Assembly (NCBI GenBank): GCA_023055505.1
Contig: JALIRH010000076.1
Coordinates: forward strand, 1,314,001-1,378,000
Direction: 5' to 3'
DNA: 64,000 nucleotides
Source: Callipepla californica brunnescens
Lineage: Eukaryota > Chordata > Aves > Galliformes > Odontophoridae
A model generated the notes under the pieces. It was given only the letters and a program-made list of their open reading frames with translations, was not told the DNA's origin and did not search any database. Numbering within the stretch: position 1 is the first letter of the stretch; every line of letters begins with the position of its first letter. Of the stretch, positions 34,980-48,819 are shown piece by piece. A program made the translations under genes and the position numbers.

Positions 34980-36781
34980 CAAACCCAATCCAAACCCCAA
35001 ACCTACTCCTATTCCTAAACCTTATCTTAACCCTAAACCAAACCCAAACCCAAGGCCCTCCCCTTCTCTCAGCCTAACACTCAAACTAACCTAAACCCGA
35101 AACTAACCCTACATTTATCCTAATCTTATCCATATTCTAAGGCCTAACCCTACTCTGACCAGAAAGCTCATGTTGTCTAAAATCTACCCCTTACCTAAAA
35201 CCTAAATCGACAAAAAAACCTAACCCGAAACCTCAACCTAACTCTTCTCCTAACTAGAACACCAGCACTTCACCTTACCCTAACTGGAAACCTAGGACTA
35301 AATCCTTACCTTGTCCAGAACCCTATTCCTAACCCAAACCAGAATTCTAACCTCTACCCTAACCAAAACCCTTCCCCTAAACCTAAACCTAATGCTACCC
35401 TCAACCAAACCCTAGCCCTAAATCCTACCCTAAAACCAACACCACGTTTAAGCTCAAACCTCAAGCCTCAAAGAAAGCATCAGATTACCGCAGATCTCAC
35501 CTAACACTAACCCCAATCCAATCCCTACTACTAACCCCAAACCCAATCCAAACACCAAAACTATTCCTATTCCTAAACCTAACACTAAGCCAGAACCAAA
35601 CCCAAGGCCTACCCCTTCTCTCAGCCTGACACTCAAACTAACCTAGACCTGAACGCAACGCTAAATCAAATACTAAAACTCACCCTTAGCCAAGGCCCTT
35701 TTAGGACCCTTCCCTGGTCCTAAAACTAAAGAGAACCCTACCCCTTCCACTAAACCTTCATCTACATCCCTAACCCTTACCCTAAACCTAAATCTACACC
35801 AAAACCTAACCCTAACCCTAACATGTCTTCTAACTGTAAAACTAACGCTTCACCTAACCCGAACTGAAACCCCAGGACTAAACCTTACCTAACACCTAGC
35901 TATATTCCTAACCCTATCCTGAAACCTAACGTTAACCCTAACCCTAAAAACAACTTGGAACCAAACCCTAACCCTAACCTAACCCTTATCAGAACCCTAA
36001 ATCTAATCCTAACCGTTACCTCAATTTAACTCCAATTCTTCCTGAAATCTAAATGGGACCTTAAAACCAACCCCAGATTGAAGCCCAACCCTAAACCTAA
36101 CACAAAGCATTAGATTACCACAGCCATCACCTAACTCTAACCCCAGCCTTAACGCTAATACTATCCCAAACACTATTCCAATTCCTAAACCCAACACAAA
36201 CCCAAAAACACAAAGCCTACAATTCTCACAGCCTAACACTGAAAGGAAACCTAAATCTTACCCTAACTCTAAAACTAATCCAAAGCATGGCCACAATTTA
36301 AACTCTAAATCTACCTTCAAACTAAAGCTGACCCTAACACCAACCTCAAGCCCAACCCTAAGCCTAACACAAAGCATTAGATTACCACAACGCTCACCTA
36401 ACTTCTAACCCCCACCCTAACACTAATACTAAAGCAATCAGATTCCAAATACTAACCCAATTCCTATTCTGAAACCCAAAACTATTCCAAAAACAAACCC
36501 AAGGCCTAACCTTTCTCTCACCCTAACAATCAAAGAAAACCTATTCCTAAACCTAATCCTAAATCTAGTCCTAACCCTAACCCTCACCCTTAATCTAACC
36601 CCAACCCCCACCCAGAAGCTAACACTTAGAATTGTACAATACCTAAACGTACCCCTAATCCTTATCACTAAACCTAAAAGGAACCTGAAACATAGTGCTA
36701 AATCCGAACCCTAACCCTGAAGACCAACGCTAACAATGAACCAATTCCTATACCTTTTCCTTCCTCCAAATTGATTCCTAG

Positions 36782-37122
36782 CACTAACCCTAACCCTACA
36801 TTAACCCTAACCCTAACCCTAACCCTAGCCCTAACCTAACTCTAACCCTAACCCTAACCCTAAACCTAATGCTAACCCTTACCCTACCCTAACCCTAACC
36901 CTAACCTACCCTAACCCTAACCTACCCTAACCCTAACCCTAACCCTAACCCTACCCTAACCCTAACCCTAACCCTAACCCTAACCCTAACCCTAACCCTA
37001 ACCCTAACCCTACCCTAACCCTAACCCTAACCCTAACCCTAACCCTTACCCTAACCCTACCCTAACCCAAACCCTAACCCTAACCCTACCCTAACCCTAA
37101 CCCTAACCCTACCCCTAACCCT
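36782..37122 (-). repeat. Block T, unit 8
   Basis: 341 bp. In place of the usual CCATACCC it has two successive CTAACCTACCC steps near 36900, the arrangement of the second duplicate in the unit 7 block. The two blocks are probably related by exchange. Confidence 0.93.
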
Positions 37123-39403
37123 ACTTTACCCTAACCCTAATCCTAACACTAACTCTAACTTTACTCCTTACCCTAACACTAATCCAATCCCGAACCCTAA
37201 CCCTAATCCTAGCCCTAACTCTAACTTTATTCGTAACCCTACCCCTAATCCAAACAATAACCCTTACCCTAATCAAACCCTATCCCTATTCCTAACCCTT
37301 ACCCTAACCGTATCACAATCCCTATCCTAACTCTTACCATAACCCAAACCCTAACCTAACCCTAACCCTAACCCTAACCCTAACCCTTACCCTGACCCTA
37401 CCCTAACCTTAACTCTACCCTAACCGTATCCCTACCCTAACCCTAACCCTAATCCTAGCCCTTTCTCTAACTTTATTCCTAACCCTACCCCTGATCCAAA
37501 CACTAACCCTAACCTTAATGTAACCCTAACCCTATTCCTAACCCTTACCCTAACTGTATCCCATTCCCTATCCTAACTCTTACCATAACCCTAACCCTGA
37601 TGCTAATGCTAACCCTAACCCTGAATCTAACCCTTACCCTAACCCTATCCCTTACCCAGAAGCTAACACTTAGCGTTGTACAATACCTAACCGTACCCTA
37701 ACCCTATTCCTAAACCTAAAAGGAACCCAAACTCTAACCCTAAATCTGTCCCTGAGCCTAACCTTCAACCTTACCCTAACCTTAACCCTAACCCTGTTCC
37801 ATTCTCTAAACATATCTGTAAGCATTACCTTCATCCTAACTCGAACTCTACCCTAACCCTATCCCTTTGACCCCAACACAAAACCCAGATTGAGCCTGAC
37901 CCTAACCTAGGTAGCATAAAGTGTATGTAGGGTGAATTTGAGTTTTAGGGTCAAAGTTAAATTGTTAGTTTTAGGGTTAGGGTGAAGGATTGCTTTAGTT
38001 CTAGTATTAGGGTGTTTGGGGTTAGGGTTAGGGTAAGGATTTTGGAGTGGATTAGGTTTAGGGTCAGGTTTGGGGGAGTTTTGGGGTTAGGGTTAGATTT
38101 AGGATTAGGGTTAGCAAAAAAGTTGTTTTAGTTTTAGTTTAGGTTAGTGCTAGGATTAGGTTGAGTGTTCTTGTGAAGTTTAGGTTTAGGGTTAGGTTTA
38201 GGTTTAGATTGAGGTTTAGGGTAAGGAGTAGGGTTAATTTGACTTTTAGGGTCAGAGTAGAGTTAAGTCGTGTTAGGGTTAAGGTTAAGAACAGGATTCA
38301 GATTCCAATTAGGTTTTGGGTTCCTACTAGGGATAGGCCTCAAATTAGTGTTAAGGTTAGGGTTAGGGTTAGGTATAGGGAAAGGGTTAGTGTTAAGGCC
38401 AGGGCAAGTGTATGGTTTAGGGTAAAGATTGGATTTAGGGTTAGGTTTAGATGTAGGTTTGGTTTGATCGTTAGGGTGTGAGAAGGCACCGGCCTTGGAT
38501 TTCATTTGGAGATTGGGTAAGGTTTAGGAATAGGAATAACATTGGTGTTTAAAAGATGATTAGTGTTAGTATTAGGGATAGGGTTACGGTTAGAGTTTAG
38601 TTAGGGTTGTTAGTTTTAGAGTGAGGGATAGGGGTATGGTTTGGTCTAGTACTTGGGTTAGGGTTTGGGATAGTCATAGCATTAGTGTTAGGGTTAGGGT
38701 TCCGTTAGGGTTGTGGTAATCTGATGCTAGGTGTCGGGATTAGGGTTGTGCTTAAATGTGGGTTTGGTTTGAGGGTCAGAGTTAGGGTTAGGGTAGAGTT
38801 AGAATTAGGGTAAGAGTTAGGATTAGGTTTAGGATTAGGATAAAGATTAGGTTAGGATTAGTGTTGGCTTTAGGGCTGTGTCTGGGAGAAGGGTTAGTGT
38901 TAGGGATAGACTTAGGGTAAGAGTAAGTGTTAGGAATAGGCATAGGTTTTGGGAAAGTTTCAGAGTTTGGACTGGATTTATGATTAGGGATAGGGACAAA
39001 GATTTTTTGAGATTTATGATTAGATTTAGGGAGAAAAGTAGGCTGACTTGTGGTGTTAGCAGTAGGTTTAGGTTTAGGTTTAGGTTTAGGATTCCATTTG
39101 TATTTATTGATCGAGGTTGGGTTAGTTGGAGTGTAAAGGTCAGAGTAGGGTTAGGCCTTGGGATAGGGTTAAGGTTTGGAATAGGATTAGGATTCAAATG
39201 ATGTTACGGGTTGGTGTTAGGGTTAGGGAAAGGTTAGGATCAGGGTTGAGGTCAGGGTTAGGTATAGGAAAAGGGTTAGTGTTAGGGCTAGGGCAATTGG
39301 AAGGGTTAGGCTTAGGCTTAGATATTAGGGTTAGGTTTAGGCGGAGGTTTGGTTCGAGTGTCAGGGTGAGAGAAGGGGTAGGCCTGGGGTTTGGTTTTGG
39401 GTT

Positions 39404-39592
39404 ACATCATACAAATCATCCCATACATTAGCTGGGGTGGGAGGTGCAAGGAACAGCCAGCAAAGTGCTGAGTTCATTCCAATCAGAGGACCTGAAGATC
39501 GGGTAGCTACTATCAAACCGTTTGTGTTGCCAATTCCGATGATATTTATGGGGCCCTGATGTTATGGTTCAGTGGGGAGTCACTATCAAGTC
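39404..39592. other. Non-telomeric core, unit 9
   Basis: CATCCC state, otherwise as unit 1. Confidence 0.85.
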
Positions 39593-41400
39593 CAAACCCA
39601 ATCCAAACCCCAAACCTACTCCTATTCCTAAACCTTATCTTAACCGTAAACCAAACCCAAACCCAAGGCCCTCCCCTTCTCTCAGCCTAACACTCAAACT
39701 AACCTAAACCCGAAACTAACCCTACATTTATCCTAATCTTATCCATATTCTAAGGCCTAACCCTACTCTGACCAGAAAGCTCATGTTGTCTAAAATCTAC
39801 CCCTTACCTAAAACCTAAATCGACAAAAAAACCTAACCCGAAACCTCAACCTAACTCTTCTCCTAACTAGAACACCAGCACTTCACCTTACCCTAACTGG
39901 AAACCTAGGACTAAATCCTTACCTTGTCCAGAACCCTATTCCTAACCCAAACCAGAATTCTAACCTCTACCCTAACCAAAACCCTTCCCCTAAACCTAAA
40001 CCTAATGCTACCCTCAACCAAACCCTAGCCCTAAATCCTACCCTAAAACCAACACCACGTTTAAGCTCAAACCTCAAGCCTCAAAGAAAGCATCAGATTA
40101 CCGCAGATCTCACCTAACACTAACCCCAATCCAATCCCTACTACTAAGCCCAAACCCAATCCAAACACCAAAACTATTCCTATTCCTAAACCTAACACTA
40201 AGCCAGAACCAAACCCAAGGCCTACCCCTTCTCTCAGCCTGACACTCAAACTAACCTAGACCTGAACGCAACGCTAAATCAAATACTAAAACTCACCCTT
40301 AGCCAAGGCCCTTTTAGGACCCTTCCCTGGTCCTAAAACTAAAGAGAACCCTACCCCTTCCACTAAACCTTCATCTACATCCCTAACCCTTACCCTAAAC
40401 CTAAATCTACACCAAAACCTAACCCTAACCCTAACATGTCTTCTAACTGTAAAACTAACGCTTCACCTAACCCGAACTGAAACCCCAGGACTAAACCTTA
40501 CCTAACACCTAGCTATATTCCTAACCCTATCCTGAAACCTAACGTTAACCCTAACCCTAAAAACAACTTGGAACCAAACCCTAACCCTAACCTAACCCTT
40601 ATCAGAACCCTAAATCTAATCCTAACCGTTACCTCAATTTAACTCCAATTCTTCCTGAAATCTAAATGGGACCTTAAAACCAACCCCAGATTGAAGCCCA
40701 ACCCTAAACCTAACACAAAGCATTAGATTACCACAGCCATCACCTAACTCTAACCCCAGCCTTAACGCTAATACTATCCCAAACACTATTCCAATTCCTA
40801 AACCCAACACAAACCCAAAAACACAAAGCCTACAATTCTCACAGCCTAACACTGAAAGGAAACCTAAATCTTACCCTAACTCTAAAACTAATCCAAAGCA
40901 TGACCACAATTTAAACTCTAAATCTACCTTCAAACTAAAGCTGACCCTAACACCAACCTCAAGTAAAAGCCCAACCCTAAGCCTAACACAAAGCATTAGA
41001 TTACCACAACGCTCACCTAACTTCTAACCCCCACCCTAACACTAATACTAAAGCAATCAGATTCCAAATACTAACCCAATTCCTATTCTGAAACCCAAAA
41101 CTATTCCAAAAACAAACCCAAGGCCTAACCTTTCTCTCACCCTAACAATCAAAGAAAACCTATTCCTAAACCTAATCCTAAATCTAGTCCTAACCCTAAC
41201 CCTCACCCTTAATCTAACCCCAACCCCCACCCAGAAGCTAACACTTAGAATTGTACAATACCTAAACGTACCCCTAATCCTTATCACTAAACCTAAAAGG
41301 AACCTGAAACATAGTGCTAAATCCGAACCCTAACCCTGAAGACCAACGCTAACAATGAACCAATTCCTATACCTTTTCCTTCCTCCAAATTGATTCCTAG

Positions 41401-41718
41401 CACTAACCCTAACCCTACATTAACCCTAACCCTAACCCTAACCCTAGCCCTAACCTAACTCTAACCCTAACCCTAACCCTAAACCTAATGCTAACCCTTA
41501 CCCTACCCTAACCCTAACCCTACCATACCCTAACCCTAACCTACCCTAACACTAACCCTAACCCTAACCCTACCCTAACCCTAACCCTAACCCTAACCCT
41601 AACCCTAACCCTAACCCTAACCCTAACCCTAACCCTTACCCTAACCCTAGCCTAACCCAAACCCTAACCCTAACCCTACCCTAACCCTAACCCTAACCCT
41701 AACCCTACCCCTAACCCT
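41401..41718 (-). repeat. Block T, unit 9
   Basis: 318 bp, the shortest complete block in the window. Confidence 0.93.
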
Positions 41719-43999
41719 ACTTTACCCTAACCCTAATCCTAACACTAACTCTAACTTTACTCCTTACCCTAACACTAATCCAATCCCGAACCCTAACCCT
41801 AATCCTAGCCCTAACTCTAACTTTATTCGTAACCCTACCCCTAATCCAAACAATAACCCTTACCCTAATCAAACCCTATCCCTATTCCAAACCCTTACCC
41901 TAACCGTATCACAATCCCTATCCTAACTCTTACCATAACCCAAACCCTAACCTAACCCTAACCCTAACCCTAACCCTAACCCTTACCCTGACCCTACCCT
42001 AACCTTAACTCTACCCTAACCGTATCCCTACCCTAACCCTAACCCTAATCCTAGCCCTTTCTCTAACTTTATTCCTAACCCTACCCCTGATCCAAACACT
42101 AACCCTAACCTTAATGTAACCCTAACCCTATTCCTAACCCTTACCCTAACTGTATCCCATTCCCTATCCTAACTCTTACCATAACCCTAACCCTGATGCT
42201 AATGCTAACCCTAACCCTGAATCTAACCCTTACCCTAACCCTATCCCTTACCCAGAAGCTAACACTTAGCGTTGTACAATACCTAACCGTACCCTAACCC
42301 TATCCCTAAACCTAAAAGGAACCCAAACTCTAACCCTAAATCTGTCCCTGAGCCTAACCTTCAACCTTACCCTAACCTTAACCCTAACCCTGTTCCATTC
42401 TCTAAACATATCTGTAAGCATTACCTTCATCCTAACTCGAACTCTACCCTAACCCTATCCCTTTGACCCCAACACAAAACCCAGATTGAGCCTGACCCTA
42501 ACCTAGGTAGCATAAAGTGTATGTAGGGTGAATTTGAGTTTTAGGGTCAAAGTTAAATTGTTAGTTTTAGGGTTAGGGTGAAGGATTGCTTTAGTTCTAG
42601 TATTAGGGTGTTTGGGGTTAGGGTTAGGGTAAGGATTTTGGAGTGGATTAGGTTTAGGGTCAGGTTTGGGGGAGTTTTGGGGTTAGGGTTAGATTTAGGA
42701 TTAGGGTTAGCAAAAAAGTTGTTTTAGTTTTAGTTTAGGTTAGTGCTAGGATTAGGTTGAGTGTTCTTGTGAAGTTTAGGTTTAGGGTTAGGTTTAGGTT
42801 TAGATTGAGGTTTAGGGTAAGGAGTAGGGTTAATTTGACTTTTAGGGTCAGAGTAGAGTTAAGTCGTGTTAGGGTTAAGGTTAAGAACAGGATTCAGATT
42901 CCAATTAGGTTTTGGGTTCCTACTAGGGATAGGCCTCAAATTAGTGTTAAGGTTAGGGTTAGGGTTAGGTATAGGGAAAGGGTTAGTGTTAAGGCCAGGG
43001 CAAGTGTATGGTTTAGGGTAAAGATTGGATTTAGGGTTAGGTTTAGATGTAGGTTTGGTTTGATCGTTAGGGTGTGAGAAGGCACCGGCCTTGGATTTCA
43101 TTTGGAGATTGGGTAAGGTTTAGGAATAGGAATAACATTGGTGTTTAAAAGATGATTAGTGTTAGTATTAGGGATAGGGTTACGGTTAGAGTTTAGTTAG
43201 GGTTGTTAGTTTTAGAGTGAGGGATAGGGGTATGGTTTGGTCTAGTACTTGGGTTAGGGTTTGGGATAGTCATAGCATTAGTGTTAGGGTTAGGGTTCCG
43301 TTAGGGTTGTGGTAATCTGATGCTAGGTGTCGGGATTAGGGTTGTGCTTAAATGTGGGTTTGGTTTGAGGGTCAGAGTTAGGGTTAGGGTAGAGTTAGAA
43401 TTAGGGTAAGAGTTAGGATTAGGTTTAGGATTAGGATAAAGATTAGGTTAGGATTAGTGTTGGCTTTAGGGTTGTGTCTGGGAGAAGGGTTAGTGTTAGG
43501 GATAGACTTAGGGTAAGAGTAAGTGTTAGGAATAGGCATAGGTTTTGGGAAAGTTTCAGAGTTTGGACTGGATTTATGATTAGGGATAGGGACAAAGATT
43601 TTTTGAGATTTATGATTAGATTTAGGGAGAAAAGTAGGCTGACTTGTGGTGTTAGCAGTAGGTTTAGGTTTAGGTTTAGGTTTAGGATTCCATTTGTATT
43701 TATTGATCGAGGTTGGGTTAGTTGGAGTGTAAAGGTCAGAGTAGGGTTAGGCTTTGGGATAGGGTTAAGGTTTGGAATAGGATTAGGATTCAAATGATGT
43801 TACGGGTTGGTGTTAGGGTTAGGGAAAGGTTAGGATCAGGGTTGAGGTCAGGGTTAGGTATAGGAAAAGGGTTAGTGTTAGGGCTAGGGCAATTGGAAGG
43901 GTTAGGCTTAGGCTTAGATATTAGGGTTAGGTTTAGGCGGAGGTTTGGTTGGAGTGTCAGGGTGAGAGAAGGGGTAGGCCTGGGGTTTGGTTTTGGGTT

Positions 44000-44188
44000 A
44001 CATCATACAAATCATCCCATACATTAGCTGGGGTGGGAGGTGCAAGGAACAGCCAGCAAAGTGCTGAGTTCATTCCAATCAGAGGACCTGAAGATCGGGT
44101 AGCTACTATCAAACCGTTTGTGTTGCCAATTCCGATGATATTTATGGGGCCCTGATGTTATGGTTCAGTGGGGAGTCACTATCAAGTC
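44000..44188. other. Non-telomeric core, unit 10
   Basis: CATCCC state, otherwise as unit 1. Confidence 0.85.
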
Positions 44189-45996
44189 CAAACCCAATCC
44201 AAACCCCAAACCTACTCCTATTCCTAAACCTTATCTTAACCGTAAACCAAACCCAAACCCAAGGCCCTCCCCTTCTCTCAGCCTAACACTCAAACTAACC
44301 TAAACCCGAAACTAACCCTACATTTATCCTAATCTTATCCATATTCTAAGGCCTAACCCTACTCTGACCAGAAAGCTCATGTTGTCTAAAATCTACCCCT
44401 TACCTAAAACCTAAATCGACAAAAAAACCTAACCCGAAACCTCAACCTAACTCTTCTCCTAACTAGAACACCAGCACTTCACCTTACCCTAACTGGAAAC
44501 CTAGGACTAAATCCTTACCTTGTCCAGAACCCTATTCCTAACCCAAACCAGAATTCTAACCTCTACCCTAACCAAAACCCTTCCCCTAAACCTAAACCTA
44601 ATGCTACCCTCAACCAAACCCTAGCCCTAAATCCTACCCTAAAACCAACACCACGTTTAAGCTCAAACCTCAAGCCTCAAAGAAAGCATCAGATTACCGC
44701 AGATCTCACCTAACACTAACCCCAATCCAATCCCTACTACTAAGCCCAAACCCAATCCAAACACCAAAACTATTCCTATTCCTAAACCTAACACTAAGCC
44801 AGAACCAAACCCAAGGCCTACCCCTTCTCTCAGCCTGACACTCAAACTAACCTAGACCTGAACGCAACGCTAAATCAAATACTAAAACTCACCCTTAGCC
44901 AAGGCCCTTTTAGGACCCTTCCCTGGTCCTAAAACTAAAGAGAACCCTACCCCTTCCACTAAACCTTCATCTACATCCCTAACCCTTACCCTAAACCTAA
45001 ATCTACACCAAAACCTAACCCTAACCCTAACATGTCTTCTAACTGTAAAACTAACGCTTCACCTAACCCGAACTGAAACCCCAGGACTAAACCTTACCTA
45101 ACACCTAGCTATATTCCTAACCCTATCCTGAAACCTAACGTTAACCCTAACCCTAAAAACAACTTGGAACCAAACCCTAACCCTAACCTAACCCTTATCA
45201 GAACCCTAAATCTAATCCTAACCGTTACCTCAATTTAACTCCAATTCTTCCTGAAATCTAAATGGGACCTTAAAACCAACCCCAGATTGAAGCCCAACCC
45301 TAAACCTAACACAAAGCATTAGATTACCACAGCCATCACCTAACTCTAACCCCAGCCTTAACGCTAATACTATCCCAAACACTATTCCAATTCCTAAACC
45401 CAACACAAACCCAAAAACACAAAGCCTACAATTCTCACAGCCTAACACTGAAAGGAAACCTAAATCTTACCCTAACTCTAAAACTAATCCAAAGCATGAC
45501 CACAATTTAAACTCTAAATCTACCTTCAAACTAAAGCTGACCCTAACACCAACCTCAAGTAAAAGCCCAACCCTAAGCCTAACACAAAGCATTAGATTAC
45601 CACAACGCTCACCTAACTTCTAACCCCCACCCTAACACTAATACTAAAGCAATCAGATTCCAAATACTAACCCAATTCCTATTCTGAAACCCAAAACTAT
45701 TCCAAAAACAAACCCAAGGCCTAACCTTTCTCTCACCCTAACAATCAAAGAAAACCTATTCCTAAACCTAATCCTAAATCTAGTCCTAACCCTAACCCTC
45801 ACCCTTAATCTAACCCCAACCCCCACCCAGAAGCTAACACTTAGAATTGTACAATACCTAAACGTACCCCTAATCCTTATCACTAAACCTAAAAGGAACC
45901 TGAAACATAGTGCTAAATCCGAACCCTAACCCTGAAGACCAACGCTAACAATGAACCAATTCCTATACCTTTTCCTTCCTCCAAATTGATTCCTAG

Positions 45997-46355
45997 CACT
46001 AACCCTAACCCTACATTAACCCTAACCCTAACCCTAACCCTAGCCCTAACCTAACTCTAACCCTAACCCTAACCCTAAACCTAATGCTAACCCTTACCCT
46101 ACCCTAACCCTAACCCTACCATACCCTAACCCTAACCTACCCTAACACTAACCCTAACCCTAACCCTACCCTAACCCTAACCCTAACCCTAACCCTAACC
46201 CTAACCCTAACCCTAACCCTAACCCTACCCTAACCCTAACCCTAACCCTAACCCTAACCCTAACCCTAACCCTTACCCTAACCCTAGCCTAACCCAAACC
46301 CTAACCCTAACCCTACCCTAACCCTAACCCTAACCCTAACCCTACCCCTAACCCT
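45997..46355 (-). repeat. Block T, unit 10
   Basis: 359 bp near-pure CCCTAA. It is the last clean sequence before the indel-rich interval that begins near 46571. Confidence 0.93.
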
Positions 46356-48630
46356 ACTTTACCCTAACCCTAATCCTAACACTAACTCTAACTTTACTCC
46401 TTACCCTAACACTAATCCAATCCCGAACCCTAACCCTAATCCTAGCCCTAACTCTAACTTTATTCGTAACCCTACCCCTAATCCAAACAATAACCCTTAC
46501 CCTAATCAAACCCTATCCCTATTCCTAACCCTTACCCTAGCCGTATCACAATCCCTATCCTAACTCTTACATAACCCAAACCCTAACCTAACCCTAACCC
46601 TAACCCTAACCCTTACCCTGACCCTACCCTAACCTTAACTCTACCCTAACCGTATCCCTACCCTAACCCCTAACCCTAATCCTAGCCCTTTCTCTAACTT
46701 ATTCCTAACCCTACCCCTGATCCAAACTCTAACCCTAACCTTAATGTAACCCTAACCCTATTCCTAACCCTTACCCTAACTGTATCCCATTCCCTATCCT
46801 AACTCTTACCATAACCCTAACCCTGATGCTAATGCTAACCCTAACCCTGAATCTAACCCTTACCCTAACCCTATCCCTTACCCAGAAGCTAACACTTAGC
46901 GTTGTACAATACCTAACCGTACCCTAACCCTATCCCTAAACCTAAAAGGAACCCAAACTCTAACCCTAAATCTGTCCCTGAGCCTAACCTTCAACCTTAC
47001 CCTAACCTTAACCCTAACCCTGTTCCATTCTCTAAACATATCTGTAAGCATTACCTTCATCCTAACTCGAACTCTACCCTAACCCTATCCCTTTGACCCC
47101 AACACAAAACCCAGATTGAGCCTGACCCTAACCTAGGTAGCATAAAGTGTATGTAGGGTGAATTTGAGTTTTAGGGTCAAAGTTAAATTGTTAGTTTTAG
47201 GGTTAGGGTGAAGGATTGCTTTAGTTCTAGTATTAGGGTGTTTGGGGTTAGGGTTAGGGTAAGGATTTTGGAGTGGATTAGGTTTTAGGGTCAGGTTTGG
47301 GGGAGTTTTGGGGTTAGGGTTAGATTTAGGATTAGGGTTAGCAAAAAAGTTGTTTTAGTTTTAGTTTAGGTTAGTGCTAGGATTAGGTTGAGTGTTCTTG
47401 TGAAGTTTAGGTTTAGGGTTAGGTTTAGGTTTAGATTGAGGTTTAGGGTAAGGAGTAGGGTTAATTTGACTTTTAGGGTCAGAGTAGAGTTAAGTCGTGT
47501 TAGGGTTAAGGTTAAGAACAGGATTCAGATTCCAATTAGGTTTTGGGTTCCTACTAGGGATAGGCCTCAAATTAGTGTTAAGGTTAGGGTTAGGGTTAGG
47601 TATAGGGAAAGGGTTAGTGTTAAGGCCAGGGCAAGTGTATGGTTTAGGGTAAAGATTGGATTTAGGGTTAGGTTTAGATGTAGGTTTGGTTTGATCGTTA
47701 GGGTGTGAGAAGGCACCGGCCTTGGATTTCATTTGGAGATTGGGTAAGGTTTAGGAATAGGAATAACATTGGTGTTTAAAAGATGATTAGTGTTAGTATT
47801 AGGGATAGGGTTACGGTTAGAGTTTAGTTAGGGTTGTTAGTTTTAGAGTGAGGGATAGGGGTATGGTTTGGTCTAGTACTTGGGTTAGGGTTTGGGATAG
47901 TCATAGCATTAGTGTTAGGGTTAGGGTTCCGTTAGGGTTGTGGTAATCTGATGCTAGGTGTCGGGATTAGGGGTTGTGCTTAAATGTGGGTTTGGTTTGA
48001 GGGTCAGAGTTAGGGTTAGGGTAGAGTTAGAATTAGGGTAAGAGTTAGGATTAGGTTTAGGATTAGGATAAAGATTAGGTTAGGATTAGTGTTGGCTTTA
48101 GGGTTGTGTCTGGGAGAAGGGTTAGTGTTAGGGATAGACTTAGGGTAAGAGTAAGTGTTAGGAATAGGCATAGGTTTTGGGAAAGTTTCAGAGTTTGGAC
48201 TGGATTATGATTAGGGATAGGGACAAAGATATTTTGAGATTTATGATTAGATTTAGGGAGAAAAGTAGGCTGACTTGTGGTGTTAGCAGTAGGTTTAGGT
48301 TTAGGTTTAGGTTTAGGATTCCATTTGTATTTATTGATCGAGGTTGGGTTAGTTGGAGTGTAAAGGTCAGAGTAGGGTTAGGCTTTGGGATAGGGTTAAG
48401 GTTTGGAATAGGATTAGGATTCAAATGATGTTACGGGTTGGTGTTAGGGTTAGGGAAAGGTTAGGATCAGGGTTGAGGTCAGGGTTAGGTATAGGAAAAG
48501 GGTTAGTGTTAGGGCTAGGGCAATTGGAAGGGTTAGGCTTAGGCTTAGATATTAGGGTTAGGTTTAGGCGGAGGTTTGGTTGGAGTGTCAGGGTGAGAGA
48601 AGGGGTAGGCCTGGGGTTTGGTTTTGGGTT

Positions 48631-48819
48631 ACATCATACAAATCATCCCATACATTAGCTGGGGTGGGAGGTGCGAGGAACAGCCAGCAAAGTGCTGAGT
48701 TCATTCCAATCAGAGGACCTGAAGATCGGGTAGCTACTATCAAACCGTTTGTGTTGCCAATTCCGATGATATTTATGGGGCCCTGATGTTATGGTTCAGT
48801 GGGGAGTCACTATCAAGTC
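48631..48819. other. Non-telomeric core, unit 11
   Basis: CATCCC state, plus one private substitution at 48675 (GTGCGAGG for GTGCAAGG). In the open plus-strand frame it is a silent Ala change. No indel is seen although the flanks are full of them. Confidence 0.85.

Larger units (their letters stand above)
32510..37122. repeat. Satellite unit 8
   Basis: Parts: A 32510-33292, B 33293-34790, core 34791-34979, D 34980-36781 (1,802 bp), T 36782-37122. It reverts to GGCCTTGGG (as in units 1, 2, 9, 13, 14), has GGTTCGAGTG at 34738 (as 6 and 9) and CATGGCCACA near 36287 (as 7 and 14). Confidence 0.95.
37123..41718. repeat. Satellite unit 9 (shortest full copy)
   Basis: Parts: A 37123-37905, B 37906-39403, core 39404-39592, D 39593-41400, T 41401-41718. 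Its short length (4,596 bp) comes from T. It has GGTTCGAGTG near 39353, CCGTAAACC near 39645 and CTACTAAGCCC near 40141. Private bases: CCCTATTCCTAAACC near 37705 and AGGGCTGTG near 38872. Confidence 0.95.
41719..46355. repeat. Satellite unit 10
   Basis: Parts: A 41719-42501, B 42502-43999, core 44000-44188, D 44189-45996, T 45997-46355. B has GGCTTTGGG, while D has CCGTAAACC near 44241 and CTACTAAGCCC near 44739, as in units 9 and 11. Private ATTCCAAACCC near 41885. Confidence 0.95.
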